Positions 21,680-31,673 of a stretch of 42,869 bases of DNA are shown piece by piece. The stretch spans positions 1 to 42,869 of the forward strand of contig KN884530.1 in assembly GCA_000934455.1 (NCBI GenBank), given 5' to 3'. Below the pieces are notes generated by a model. It did no database searches, was not told where the DNA came from, and worked only from the letters and a program-made list of their open reading frames with translations. Origin of the DNA: Apostichopus parvimensis (Eukaryota; Echinodermata; Holothuroidea; Aspidochirotida; Stichopodidae). Both the position numbers and the translations under genes were made by a program. Each line of letters starts with the position of its first letter. Position 1 is the stretch's first letter.

Positions 21680-24162
21680 TTTCATTGAAACATACCTGCC
21701 CACCCTGGCATGCACAGAATACTGAACATGCAAGGTTTGCACTGCTGCAACCACATCTTTGTGTTTTGCAGGGCAATCTCACTACTGCATGAACATCTAA
21801 TGACTTTCAGTAGATCATCTGGTGCTAGGGGGGTATCACTGGGAAAAGTGTTTTGTAGCCATCTTCATGTGACCATCCGAATGCAGTTGGATCCATTCTT
21901 GGTGGATCTGGTTCAAGTGTATTTCTCCAGACTGCCACTTGGAGATGAGCCCGGGCAACATTCTCCTTAAATGCCTCATTTGTTGGGGGGCAAGGTTGCC
22001 AGCTTTGGTGCACTAGCAACACTCCGGCCCACTTTGCTTGCCCACATTTTCTGGCGTGCCTCTGTCATTGACGTACATTTAGTCTGGCCATAACAGGCCA
22101 GAATGAAAGGTGTTGCCTGTGTTATGACCTCCGAAAGAACGCAACTTGTGTCATCTATGTAGCTTAGGGGTTCAGTGCCAGCTCTCCCGATTCCGAAGTA
22201 TGTTGCCACCGTATCGCAACCAGTGAGTCCATGTGCTGCTAACAGGTCTGGGATGAGTTCATGTTGCTGGTCAACGGTAGCATTGATATCAATAACCGCA
22301 TGACCTTGAATTGGCGATACCATCAACACAATGGTTGAAGCTGGTATATTACCTTGGTAACAGAAGTGAAGCAAAAGAACAAAGATGTCGGTGTCGTCTG
22401 CCACTACAAGCACTTTCTTAGCCTTCGCCTCTGCCACTTGTTGAACAATTATGGTATCAGCCTCCTGCGTTGTTTTCATGTCCTGACGCTTGATAAGAAC
22501 CCCACTATTTATCTCCACTGACACAGGGTCACTTCCAGTTAAAACAAGCTTGTGCTGTGTGAAGTCATCTTTGTGGGATGCCATGTCCTCGCATATTAAA
22601 TTAATGAGTTGCATCTTGTTTCTGGTGACAGTCAGCATAACCTTATGTGGTGGCAGACGCGTGGTGCATCGCATAGTATACTCCCTGCTTGCTCCTTTAT
22701 CCCGTCCTTGCCTTGTGCTGTCCTTTGTGCTGTCTGCTTTTTATCTGAAAGTACAGAATTGCAGATATGTTTCAAAAGAATTATTTGCAGCCTTAAGTTA
22801 CACTCCCCTTTAATTTGTCTCATTTACGGCAGAGTGCGGACTTTGTAATGATCACATGTTTTGCCAATTGTACATGCATGTCAGTTTATGTGATTAGGGA
22901 TGTTTGTATCTGTTCTTAATGAACACCACTGTGTCGATGATGTATTTGGTTTTGAAGTGACTCACCTGTCAAACACAAGATATACGTCAGTCTTCTTCAT
23001 GCGTCCCTGTATGTAGCTGCGGAATCGGTCGAGATAGTCTTGCACTGTGCCTGATGTCGGCCATGGTACAACCCATAGAATAGCACAACCATCCAGGAAT
23101 GATGCCTCTACTCCCGTCTCAGCATTTCTACTTGACACCTCCACTTTCATGGCAAACATTGAAGTAGGATACGGTGAAAGTTCATGAGCCATGATGCTGT
23201 TGGCATCAATGCTACGGGGGCCAGACCGAAGTCCCATGGCTCTAGCATAGATAGTCTCCCTGTGAAAAACTTTGAGCTCACCTACTTCGAGGTGTTTCCG
23301 GGTGGCTGCCATCGTATTCACTGTCTTGGTTATGGTATCATGAAAGCCACCAGGCCAGCTTTTCTCGAATGCCTTCATTTGGTTTTCACCCAGAGTAACA
23401 GCATTGTTAACATTGACTGATGGATGGACTACAACCTTTCCAGTCACCACATTGACTAGTCCATCTTGGTGCTGCTCTGGATCAAGTGGATCAATGCTGA
23501 GTTCTAATTTATCATGCAGTGTATTCCTGTCCTGGGCATCGGCTTTTATTCTGGCTGGCATCTCTTCCTTGTGATGGGTCTGTGCAGGGGGACCGTCCCT
23601 GTCCCTCATTTGGTCCAAGTCATTTATAACTACATTGCATGTATGCAGACTGTATGCCCAGGTTTTCAGGGTTTCGGGTTTCAAGGTGATGCCCACTATA
23701 CCTCTGCGCCCATGTCCATATCGCATGAAGGTAGTTTCAATGGCCATATCAGACCATATGCCATTGAACAAACCTGAGACGGTGCATTGTGTGCTCCCCG
23801 TCCTTGAAGTGTTTGCAGACGTCACCGGGAAGTCGTTCCATGGTACGTAGGTAGTACAGGGCATATCGGGCATAATGGGTATGTCCTGCTGCAAAGGAGA
23901 GAGGTATCATTTCGTTGACAGTATCGAGATGGAGTGCCTAGTCTGCCTCTCGCTCAGCACGAATGTATTTGACGATGGTGAAGACAGGTTTAATCAAGCA
24001 ATCTACCCAAAGCTGTGATGTTTTGCTTCTCGCAGAAAGAGCATCCAATTCCTTTAGCAGGTCATCCATCTTTTGAAAGTTATGCTTCCCAAAGAGAGGT
24101 CGCAAAAGTTCCTCTAGATATCCATGGAATACTTTCATTATTGCTGTTACGTTCGACCACAT
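21680..24162 (-). pseudogene. CXC-tailed multi-copy invertebrate protein, gene of the TIR element
   Basis: Minus-strand gene. The first part (24162-23938) reads FHGYLEELLRPLF, MDDLLKELDALSARSK and TIVKYIRAERE; it continues through a 310-codon frame (23894-22976) with AHELSPYPTSMF and EVSSRNAETGVEASFLDGCA, ending YLVFDR at a GTGAGT donor. After a 231-bp intron (acceptor near 22745) a 232-codon frame follows: LPPHKVMLTVTRNK, QEADTIIVQQVAEA, VVADDTDIFVLLLHF, AAHGLTGCDTVATYFGIG, SKVGRSVASAPKLATLPP; then DPPRMDPTAFGW and a C-terminal CXC knot near 21770-21685 (CKTQRCGCSS...CSVFCACQGG). The ADDTD-(I/V)-FVLLLH and HALTGCDT blocks are hallmarks of an abundant, unnamed family in cnidarian, mollusc and deuterostome genomes. 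The DDTD motif recalls metal-binding PIN/FEN-like nucleases, but that is inference. Interrupted in several places. Confidence 0.75.
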
Positions 24163-24460
24163 GGTTGCCTAACACCAATGGGTAATCTAGCCTAGCCATC
24201 TGTTTATTAGCTGAAATTGTGACGCAGTAATAAGATATCCATGGAATGCTGTCGTTATTGCTGTTATCTTCGACCACATGGTTGCCTAACACTACACTAA
24301 GTCAATCGGTAATCTAGCCTAGCCATCTGTTTATAGCTGAAATTGTGACGCAGTTATAAGATATCCATGGAATGCTTTCGTTATTGCTGTTATCTTCGAC
24401 CACATGGTAGCCTAACACCACACTAAGTCAATGGGAAATCTGCCTAACCATCGGTTTGCA
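24116..24460. repeat. tandem repeat, ~120-125 bp x 2.9
   Basis: Units start with AGATATCCATGGAAT at about 24116, 24235 and 24360 and share GACCACATGGT-GCCTAACAC and AATCTAGCCTAGCCATC. The unit includes the beginning of the CXC gene's first recognisable exon (the SNV/N-x-x-S-I-P-W segment), so part of the coding sequence was duplicated with its upstream flank. Confidence 0.85.
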
Positions 24461-24874
24461 ATTTTTTTTTAAAAATCACACTCCCTAAACACTATCAAAT
24501 ACTGAGATGTCCGCTGCCTTGAAACAGATTATAATCAAACACTAAACAATCTTTGTAATTTGATGAATGTAAGTTAAAATGGTAACAATATTTTTAGAAC
24601 TGCCTACCTGGAGTAGAGATAGAATTGCGCCTTCAATCAATGTCTGCAGAACAGAAAACTTGTTAATGCTCAGAGAGCTGAATAGGTCACTACTGTTACA
24701 ATGAAACTGTATGAGTGGAGAATGTATTACATTTTGGGTTATATAATTTTTTTCTGGAGGTAAGTGATGACGCTAGGATGCTACAAAATAAAGGGGGATG
24801 ATCTATACACAGCTAAAGGAGGGGTATTTTTCAACAACTCTGAACTTATCTTAAAGATCAGCATTGTCTTTTAC

Positions 24875-25363
24875 AATGGTTACCATGGCAACAAGAAATT
24901 GTTACTCGTCAAACCTTATTCCATTATACCTTAGGATCATTAGCATATTCCTAAGAAACAATAAATGTTTTTCCAACATTTTCTGTAAAAAATACGGCTG
25001 TTTTGCCATTGTTTCTGGCTTTTACTGACTAAATGGTAGCCATATTGATAGTTGACATAGCAACGATACATCTATTTGCTCTAAAACCATTTTCATCAAA
25101 ATTGTTGGACCCAAAAATATATGACTAGACCCAAAAATTATTGATCTGTGGCCAAAAAATTTTCAATAATGTTATTTTGTATTTTTCGCACTTTATGGCC
25201 ATCTTGGACGCCATTTTGAATATTTCAAAATGCTCAAGGGTTACAGGTCAACACCACCCTAGATCTCATTATATACACCCCAAAGAGAAATATTCAGCAG
25301 AGAAAAAAAACTATATCAGAGATTTTGGGTTTGGGTCAAATTTAGCCTTTGGCTGCCGGACTA
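24875..25363 (-). repeat. right terminal inverted repeat of the CXC element
   Basis: Pairs with 20862-21305. Carries GGTTACCATGGCAAC (24878-24892), a consensus RFX X-box, and GTTGACATAGCAAC (25051-25064), at distances from the tip similar to those of the left-arm motifs, plus GGCCATCTTGGACGCCATTT (25198-25217). Confidence 0.8.
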
Positions 25364-25366
25364 TTA

Positions 25367-26370
25367 GGTCTAGCTGTTTACAGTGTGGTTACGTAAAGAA
25401 AACCTACATTTGGTGGCTAATTGAGATAAACTTTATGTTAAGCACAGCCTAACCTTAACTTAACTAGTTTAACCCAGTAGGGCTAACTAACTAAAAAACT
25501 AACTTCAAGTTCAACTTTTCTTAACATAAGATTTCTTTAACTGGGTTAAACATTTGCCTAAATGAAAAGCTAATGTGTGCAATTGGCCTCGATAACAAGG
25601 TAAAAAGTACATCAGTAGATGTTCATGCTTTTCAATATGGTGTTGTGCTCATTTGATTTAAGCTAGTTACGCCTAGTCTATCGCCAATGTTGCCTTTACT
25701 ACTACTACTACTACTACTGCCTATATACATACAAGTGCACTGCACAATGCCTACATGTGCTGTCGATCACATGGTGCTCATTAGCCTACCACTAGCTTTT
25801 ACGTACAATGCATTAGCCTAGGTCTGTAGTTCGTAGGGGAATACATGACGGGACTCATTTCGTTCTGGTTACGAACTATTTAGCACATAATAATGGAGCA
25901 ATGCAAGTCTAAAAGCAACGTAAAAAGCCTATCGATACAATAATTACACAATTTACCTGCAATCTGTCCAGTTTTGCGTAACATATCAACAAACGCACGG
26001 CACTGATCAGTGATGTTCGTTCAGCGTACGACAAGCTACTGTACCCCGCAGCGCACATACACTTTGATGGCGCTATGACTCAAGCTATAGCATTAAGTCG
26101 TTTCCACAAACAATATGTTACACATACACCAAGAGCGACGTACATCATACAAAATCATACTGGGGTTAAGTTTGTTTTTGCTTTTAATATCCCCACAGAG
26201 ATCCGTTGTACATGTAGCATAAAATCGGCTCTGGGGTTCACCCCATAATGTTGAAACATCCCACAATGGTGTATTGTACAAATGATTATACCCGCAATGT
26301 AGCTCTGGTAAGACCATACATACTGACATACATACTGACATACATATATACATACAGATATATATATCGC
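25367..26370. repeat. no gene; microsatellites
   Basis: (ACT)n at 25698-25718 and a CATACATACTGA-type repeat running into TA-rich DNA at 26315-26368. The rest shows nothing. Confidence 0.6.
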
Positions 26371-26528
26371 CTAGTAAATTCAGCATTTTCAAATATTGGT
26401 ATATCTTCCACATATAGTTCCGTTGGAGTCCCTGAAGTGCCTGAGGAAGTTGAAGGCCTAGCAAGGAATGATGGTGGAATATCTTCTCCAAATAAGTCTC
26501 CAAACAAGCATTGCAGCTGGTTCTGGAT
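26371..26528 (-). CDS. possible continuation exon of the ubiquitin-like-domain gene
   Basis: Minus-strand candidate entered after AAGTGTCTTAG at 26528 in phase 0, which matches the phase-0 end of the exon at 28255. It encodes about 52 residues: FGDLFGEDIPPSFLARPSTS, then SGTSGTPTELYVEDIPIF. An acidic, Ser/Thr/Pro-rich linker is plausible after a small N-terminal domain. No canonical GT donor is present at the end; AG before GCGATA would need a weak GC donor, or the exon continues into the TA-rich repeat. Hence low confidence. Confidence 0.4.
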
Positions 26529-27524
26529 CTAAGACACTTGATGGTGTCAACTGTTTCTATTAAAGCAAAACAAAGGCAATGAGAATAGTTCAAAGTGAAC
26601 TGGTAGAGTATTGGGGCAAGTTTAATGGAAATTAGATATTGTGGCCGAGGCTGAAGCTATTCTACACATCCAAAGAATCATTTGTGCCTGGCATCTGCCT
26701 CAGCCAGATCCACTGAGAGAAGGGACGGAGGGGGGTTAGCTTGAGCAAGTGCCCCAGGGCATACCCACAAGCTTGGGTGCAAGGGTCCATAAAAAATTCA
26801 TCTAATGATAAATGCATTGTTTTCCTTTGTGAGTTCAAACAAATAATAAATCAAAATTATAAACTGATTTTAATCATTACATACATATATACATATTATA
26901 TTAATATATATATTAGACACTCAAATCCTGTGACTTTGCCTTTGTCCATGAAAGATTTCAGGCAACAGGAGGTGCCCTAGCTTTTTTGCTGTCAACAGCC
27001 CTGCCCTCACTGTCCTTAATATGAAAACCTGATACAATTGGTTCAACATGGATACAGTTTTCTATTCCACTTGCTTACTACATAGCATTTAATTCCTTCA
27101 AAATTCAGTCAGTAGATCTTTAAGGCAGAACACAAATCTAAAGTTGAGGGGTCCTTTCTGGTTATAATGTTGCAAGTAGTTAAAATGGATCAGCAGTCAG
27201 TGTAATATCTCAGACTCTCTCAAACAGTAATGGTAAAGTCATTAATATGTTGTAGTACCATGTATACATATAGTAGTCAATCATATGTTAACCAGCATGC
27301 CACGAAACTACAAAAACAACTATATGTTGTACTTGCACTGTGCTGGCTGTGAGTATTAAGTTTTATTAGCTGAAATGTCTTATTATTTGCTACCAACCAG
27401 CTTCAGAGGTGGGGAAAATGGTACACTGAATGGGCTTCACTGGTTAGAATATCATGCTACCTGATTTTGAAGAAATGTGCACTGCAATGAGGTGGCAGAT
27501 ACTCTCCATGCAGAGAATACTTTT
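26529..27524. other. no recognised features
   Basis: Probable intron; AT-rich with TA-rich patches near 26880-26910. Confidence 0.4.
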
Positions 27525-27712
27525 TAAGAAAAAGTCACCCAGGAAAGAACCTGGGCACGAAAACCAAACTACCAAACGACTGATCCGCTCTCAGCCCCAG
27601 TCCCCTTACATCGGGACTGTGACTGTGTGATCATCGTCGGGTGTGCATCACCATTCCCCTCGAAAGGGAACAGATACTACACATGATCTTAGCCAAAAGG
27701 CCGAGAAGCGAT
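27525..27712 (-). ncRNA. U2-snRNA-headed structured RNA (chimeric U2-like gene or SINE)
   Basis: The minus strand starting at 27712 opens with the U2 5' end: ATCGCTTCTCGGCC, TTTTGGCTAAGATCA and then GTGTAGTATCTGTTC, which includes the GTAGTA branch-point recognition sequence. After about 46 bases it stops resembling U2 and instead forms new hairpins: TTCCC/GGGGAA, CAGTCCC/GGGACTG with a 7-8 base loop, and CCCAGG-TTCTTT-CCTGGG, followed by TGACTTTTTCTT. No Sm site of the U2 type is seen. It may be a divergent or chimeric U2 paralogue, or a SINE with a U2-derived head as described for SINEU elements. The exact 3' end is a guess from the T run. Confidence 0.65.
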
Positions 27713-28254
27713 AAGTGCAAAGTTATGCACATATCAGATATTAATAAAATCTGAACTTTTAGTCTTGGCTTATATGGTGTGTTTCTTGACATTTTTGAGA
27801 TTGAAAAAGATTTGGTATTTTCAATAATGGTTCTTTAAAGCCATCTAAGTAGTGGGCTGAGGCAAGAAAGAAGTTTAACTGGATTCTACTATACTATTTT
27901 TACACAAGGACAATATTGCCTGATTTTATTAAGTCAGTCTTTATCAGGAGTATACAGCATTTAGGTAACAGTGCTTATCACACATTGGGTAAAATTTACG
28001 TTCTCCAGAGTGATGAGTAAGTGAAATGGTCTTATAGTCCTGAGTCTGTTGTGTTGTGGGGATATAAAATATTAAGAATGCCATTAATATGCATTTTATG
28101 TTTGCAGTAGAATTTACGGGTGTTCTTTTGTCGGAGTTGCTTATAAGGATCTTGTCAAGTCCCTTGTTTCATTACAAGAAAATTATCTAAATTAAATCCA
28201 TGTTTCTGGTACCTCCTGTGCAAACTATAAACTTTAGGTGAAAGTAAACTGTAC
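27713..28254. promoter_or_regulatory. upstream region of U2-headed RNA, otherwise intron
   Basis: TCAGATATTAATAAAATCTGA (27734-27754, quoted in two reads: TCAGAT with ATCTGA arms) forms a perfect-armed hairpin about 22 bases upstream of the RNA start and contains an AATATCTGATA string also found in stem IIa of normal U2. No clear PSE identified. Confidence 0.3.
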
Positions 28255-28605
28255 CTTGGGTGTTGACATGAGATAAATTCTAAGTTTGCTGCCTGCTTCC
28301 TGGTATAAGTCATCTACAGAGAAAGTATCTCTGTCAATCCCTTGTCCTTTAAAGTTCGCAAGATGCAGGTCAAGGTCGTCTGCAGAGCCATGCTTTAAAG
28401 CAATACCATTTGGAAAGAAAACTTCCTTTGCTCTATCCAAAACAGAGTTGTAGGAAGATGTCCTCCCAAGCCTGATCGTGGCTACTCCCCCACCATTTCC
28501 TGCCCTGACTTGAGTATATTGCTTCAGGTTGCATCGAATCTTACTATGTTGCCATCCAAGCTGAATTGAAACTTGAGCCTTTCTCTTCCTGATTGTGCCT
28601 TCACC
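28255..28605 (-). CDS. host exon encoding a ubiquitin/PB1-like domain
   Basis: 351-nt exon, phase 0 at both ends: acceptor CATTGCAG before 28605, donor GTACAG after 28255. It encodes 117 residues: a basic start (EGTIRKRKAQ), then VSIQLGWQHS, YTQVRAGNGGGVATIRLG, AKEVFFPNGIALKHGSADDL, LANFKGQ, SVDDLYQEAGSKLRIYLMST. The arrangement (strand with LGW-x-H, Gly-Gly-Gly turn, helix ending FFP-x-G, acidic strand, D-L-Y-x-E, final LR-(I/F)-YL strand) is a recurrent N-terminal domain of uncharacterised fish and invertebrate genes and fits a beta-grasp (ubiquitin/PB1-like) fold. A protein-interaction role is inference. It is the best-preserved host coding sequence here, with no break. Confidence 0.72.
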
Positions 28606-29201
28606 CTGCAATGATCGTAGGTTTACCACGTAGTTACCACAATTTCGAATATCCCTCACATACTTCTCTCAGAACTCAAATTGTGTCTAGACCTACAGCT
28701 GTACAGTACCATGCAGGTTCCTGTTTGTATACATGAGCACTGTGCAAGAATGTGCGAACTATAGAGCAATCATTTCAGCCGATGGCCAGGTATTGTATTT
28801 TTTTCAAGAATGACGCACTGAACAGCTACAAATGGATTCATTTTCTCTTCTGAGTTGTAAGTACTTGGAAATTATTACACACGAATATTTTATTCACCTT
28901 CCCTAAAATGATGAACAACACCAAAGCATGCCTAAAGTCTAATCAACTAAATGGTGTACTTTGCTCATGATTTCCTGTAAAACTAATTGACCTCCGTCCT
29001 ATCTTTTCAAATGTTTCCCCTAGCTCTGACTTAAAATAACCCCTGACCTTAAAATAAAAAACAGATTGTGAACGATTCTGAATATTTATCTTGCAATTTC
29101 TATGCAGGTGTGCACCCTGATCGAGTTCTACAAAGAGGATAAGACAAGTTACTTCTAAGGAAGAGCCGGTTAAAATTTATCATCAGTTGAGTGATTTTAA
29201 A
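28606..29201. other. intron, no recognised features
   Basis: Between two exons of the same gene; nothing seen before the MITE. Confidence 0.5.
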
Positions 29202-29444
29202 GGTACTCTGTATAGGCCCCAGATTATACAACGCTATAATTTTTAGAACTTTTCCAAACGTACTTCCCTGGAAATTTTTACTCTCCAAATTGATCTCAGA
29301 CATTCTACATGAGCACACAAGATGACTGAGTGTCCCAGTTAGGTACATTTCCTTGAAGGTGGTAATAAAAACTGTTGATGAAATTTGACGAAATGGTGAC
29401 CACATTTGATTATCTGGCATATTTGGGACCAATAAAGCATACCT
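29202..29444. mobile_element. TTAA-type MITE, copy 2
   Basis: 243-bp relative of 19886-20079 between TTAA sites (29198-29201, 29445-29448), ends AGGTACTCTGTATAGGCCCC and, inverted, AGGTATGCTTTATTGG. About 40 bp longer than copy 1, the extra sequence lying near the right end (GGTGGTAATAAAAACTGTTG). Confidence 0.78.
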
Positions 29445-29584
29445 TTAACCTTCTGTTCTGAAGTACACTGCAACTAATTTAACTAAAATTGCATATGGTC
29501 CATTTCTAATTCCAGATCTAGGTGGGATATAAGCTTTCCAATTGTTTCACAAATAAATATACAGTAATTAACATACAATCTTAC

Positions 29585-29652
29585 CTCATTCTCCTTAAGC
29601 TGCTTTCGCATTTTAAGACATTCCACGATTCTTGTCAAGCGTTTGTTCATTC
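29585..29652 (-). CDS. host exon, basic linker of the ubiquitin-like-domain gene
   Basis: 68-nt exon, acceptor CACTCTTCAG, donor GTAAG. Two bases complete a Gly from the exon at 31605, then MNKRLTRIVECLKMRKQLKE and NE, ending in phase 0 to join the domain exon at 28605. An amphipathic basic helix directly before the beta-grasp domain. Confidence 0.65.
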
Positions 29653-31604
29653 CTGAAGAGTGAACCACATTACATATATGGGTCAATTGGAAGTCACAGT
29701 GTCAATTAGGTTGATTTTGTATAATAAAGATCTTCATTTCCAACCACAGAGCCAGTTCATAAGATTAGGATCACCACATCCATGTAATCCCAAAAGATAG
29801 GGATGACATATGTGAGTCCAACCAACTGAGCATGAAAACCAATAACCTTTTGTTCAGTCTGATTTCATTTCAGTCACGGTATTTAGTAAATTCAGTGGTT
29901 TTAAAGTCTTTTAACATTTCATTGTGCCAGATGCTGACTGACTTTTAGAACGATTGAACTGCAAATTTACTTCACTCAATTTAAAACACAGTTATTTAAA
30001 TCATGGCTTAAACCACTTGACTTTGGTAACAAAATATCACTGATTTAGTTTTAGTAACAATATACTCTAAATCACATATGGATATATGGGAAGTTTTGAG
30101 GATCAAGAAGGGTACTGTTTGAAGTGGAAGTAATGATATACTTTTATGTTTATTTGAAACCAAAATATTTCGTTGCCTAGGAGGCTATTGAACAGACAGG
30201 TAACTGTGGTGATAAACAGGAGTGGGCATGTGGTACATTGCATGTTACACATGAAGTCAGCCTGAAGATAGTCAGAAGACACTTTGAACAAGCTACATTT
30301 ATTGTCTGGTTTTGTAAGTGCATGATGTTTCAAATGCATCAGCAGCTAGGTGGTTAACCATAATCTGGCTAACTTGAAACTTATGGCTAAAGTTTGTAAA
30401 TGTGACTGTGGGATCTAGGTAAACACCTACACTGAACTTTCCAGTATAAAAAGTCCAAATGAATTAAACTGTACAAGACGAAAATGGCTATTTAAGTTTG
30501 TAAGCTTCTGTTCAGTATCACAGCACTGATTTTCAAGTAAAATGTCACTCACAGGTAGTCACTGTATACTTTGAGATAACTAGAATATGGTCATTTGACT
30601 TCAGGTTCCAACGCATCAGCGAGAATGAAACTAGAGCAACACTAAAAATGTAACTGCATTTACAGTATATCTGCACAATAAACTGAGATTAATTACACTT
30701 ATTGAAAGTTACAATGTCAGAACTCTATGAAGCATGAAAACTACATAATGACAACTTAAATATATATTGCTTGGCTCAAGTCCAGCAAAAAGATAAAGAA
30801 ATGATGTAATCTCTGGGATATCCAATCCAATAAGGTGCTTATGAACAAGCTGAAAGAAATACGAGGGTCATGCACAATGAACAGGTGACAATTAAGGTTT
30901 TCAGGGAGATTAAGAGAACTTAAACCTACAAGTTCACTTGGATGCTTTCTGATTCTAAAATAGTTGGTACAATCTTGAAATATTAGCACTGTGTACTCTG
31001 ACTGTCATTCAAGTTTGTTCCTTAAAACCAGAATATAATATCATTCAGACAACCCTTGCACCATGAGAGAGATATGCATATTACGTCAACATTAAACTTA
31101 TTCTGATGGTTGGTTTAACAACTTTTAAAGGCCTAACATTCAGTCATTCATTCATACTTAATGTCCACAGTCATGACGGCAATTAAGAATTACTACTCAC
31201 AACAAGAGCCAAATCTTCACTTTATATGACAAATGTGACCACATGGAAGCAATAACATTTTTAATCGATAACACATGAAGACAGTGCAACCAGCCCAGGT
31301 TCAGTATGATAGTTGTGCAAACTTTTCAGGCTAGTTTACTTTGGGTGTTGGGACATGCACATGCACTGAACTTGAAGCTTTTGGAATTTGAATGAGTGGG
31401 TAAAGACATAGAAAAGAATTTGTGTAAATGCATTTCGCAAGTACACACGTCTCAACCAAGTGTGCAAATGAAATGGTTCTATGGGGTGATTTAATAGTCA
31501 TAGGCCTAACTGTTTCTGATCATTTTGATGGCCAACAAAAATAGTTTCAGTTAGTACCTTTTGCATATTTTACATATTAAAATGTGAAGCCAATTTTCAC
31601 AAAC
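29653..31604. other. intron, no recognised features
   Basis: AT-rich; several open frames without splice sites or recognisable products. Confidence 0.5.
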
Positions 31605-31673
31605 CTGCTGACTGGGAGGAACCACTGGAGCTTGCAAGATCCACTAACGCATCAGAGCTGTCATCATGAAGGT
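31605..31673 (-). CDS. host exon, acidic serine-rich linker
   Basis: 69-nt exon with acceptor TTCTTTTTTCAG and donor GTTTGTG. It completes an Asp with the G left by the exon at 39497 and encodes LHDDSSDALVDLASSSGSSQ then SA, leaving one base for the Gly shared with the exon at 29652. Entry and exit phases both match the neighbours. Confidence 0.62.

Larger units (their letters stand above)
20862..25363 (-). mobile_element. long-TIR DNA transposon carrying a CXC-tailed gene (candidate new family)
   Basis: 4502-bp element. Both ends read TAGTCCGGCAGCCAA inward, and TTA flanks each side (20859-20861, 25364-25366), a 3-bp target duplication. The inverted similarity continues for about 450-490 bp per arm with indels: shared blocks include CTTTGGGGTGTATA, ATGAGATCT-GGGTGGTGT, AAAATGGCGTCCAAGATGGC and GTTGC-ATG-TAAC motifs. 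Between the arms lies one minus-strand gene (about 24162-21680) with an intron, of a multi-copy invertebrate family ending in a CXC cysteine knot. TWA-type 3-bp duplications are typical of PIF/Harbinger and Zator, but the protein is not a recognisable Harbinger transposase. Whether this gene is the transposase or cargo is open. The gene is interrupted several times. Confidence 0.78.

Noticed and set aside
23184-23850. Plus-strand frames of 71-87 codons
   Set aside because: Antisense shadows of the CXC-family gene on the minus strand.
25698-26368. CRISPR-like or other regularly spaced repeat
   Set aside because: These are ordinary microsatellites; no spacers, and the DNA is eukaryotic.
27620-27712. 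Bona fide full U2 snRNA gene
   Set aside because: Only the first ~46 bases match U2; stem IIa, the Sm site and the 3' stem-loops are replaced.
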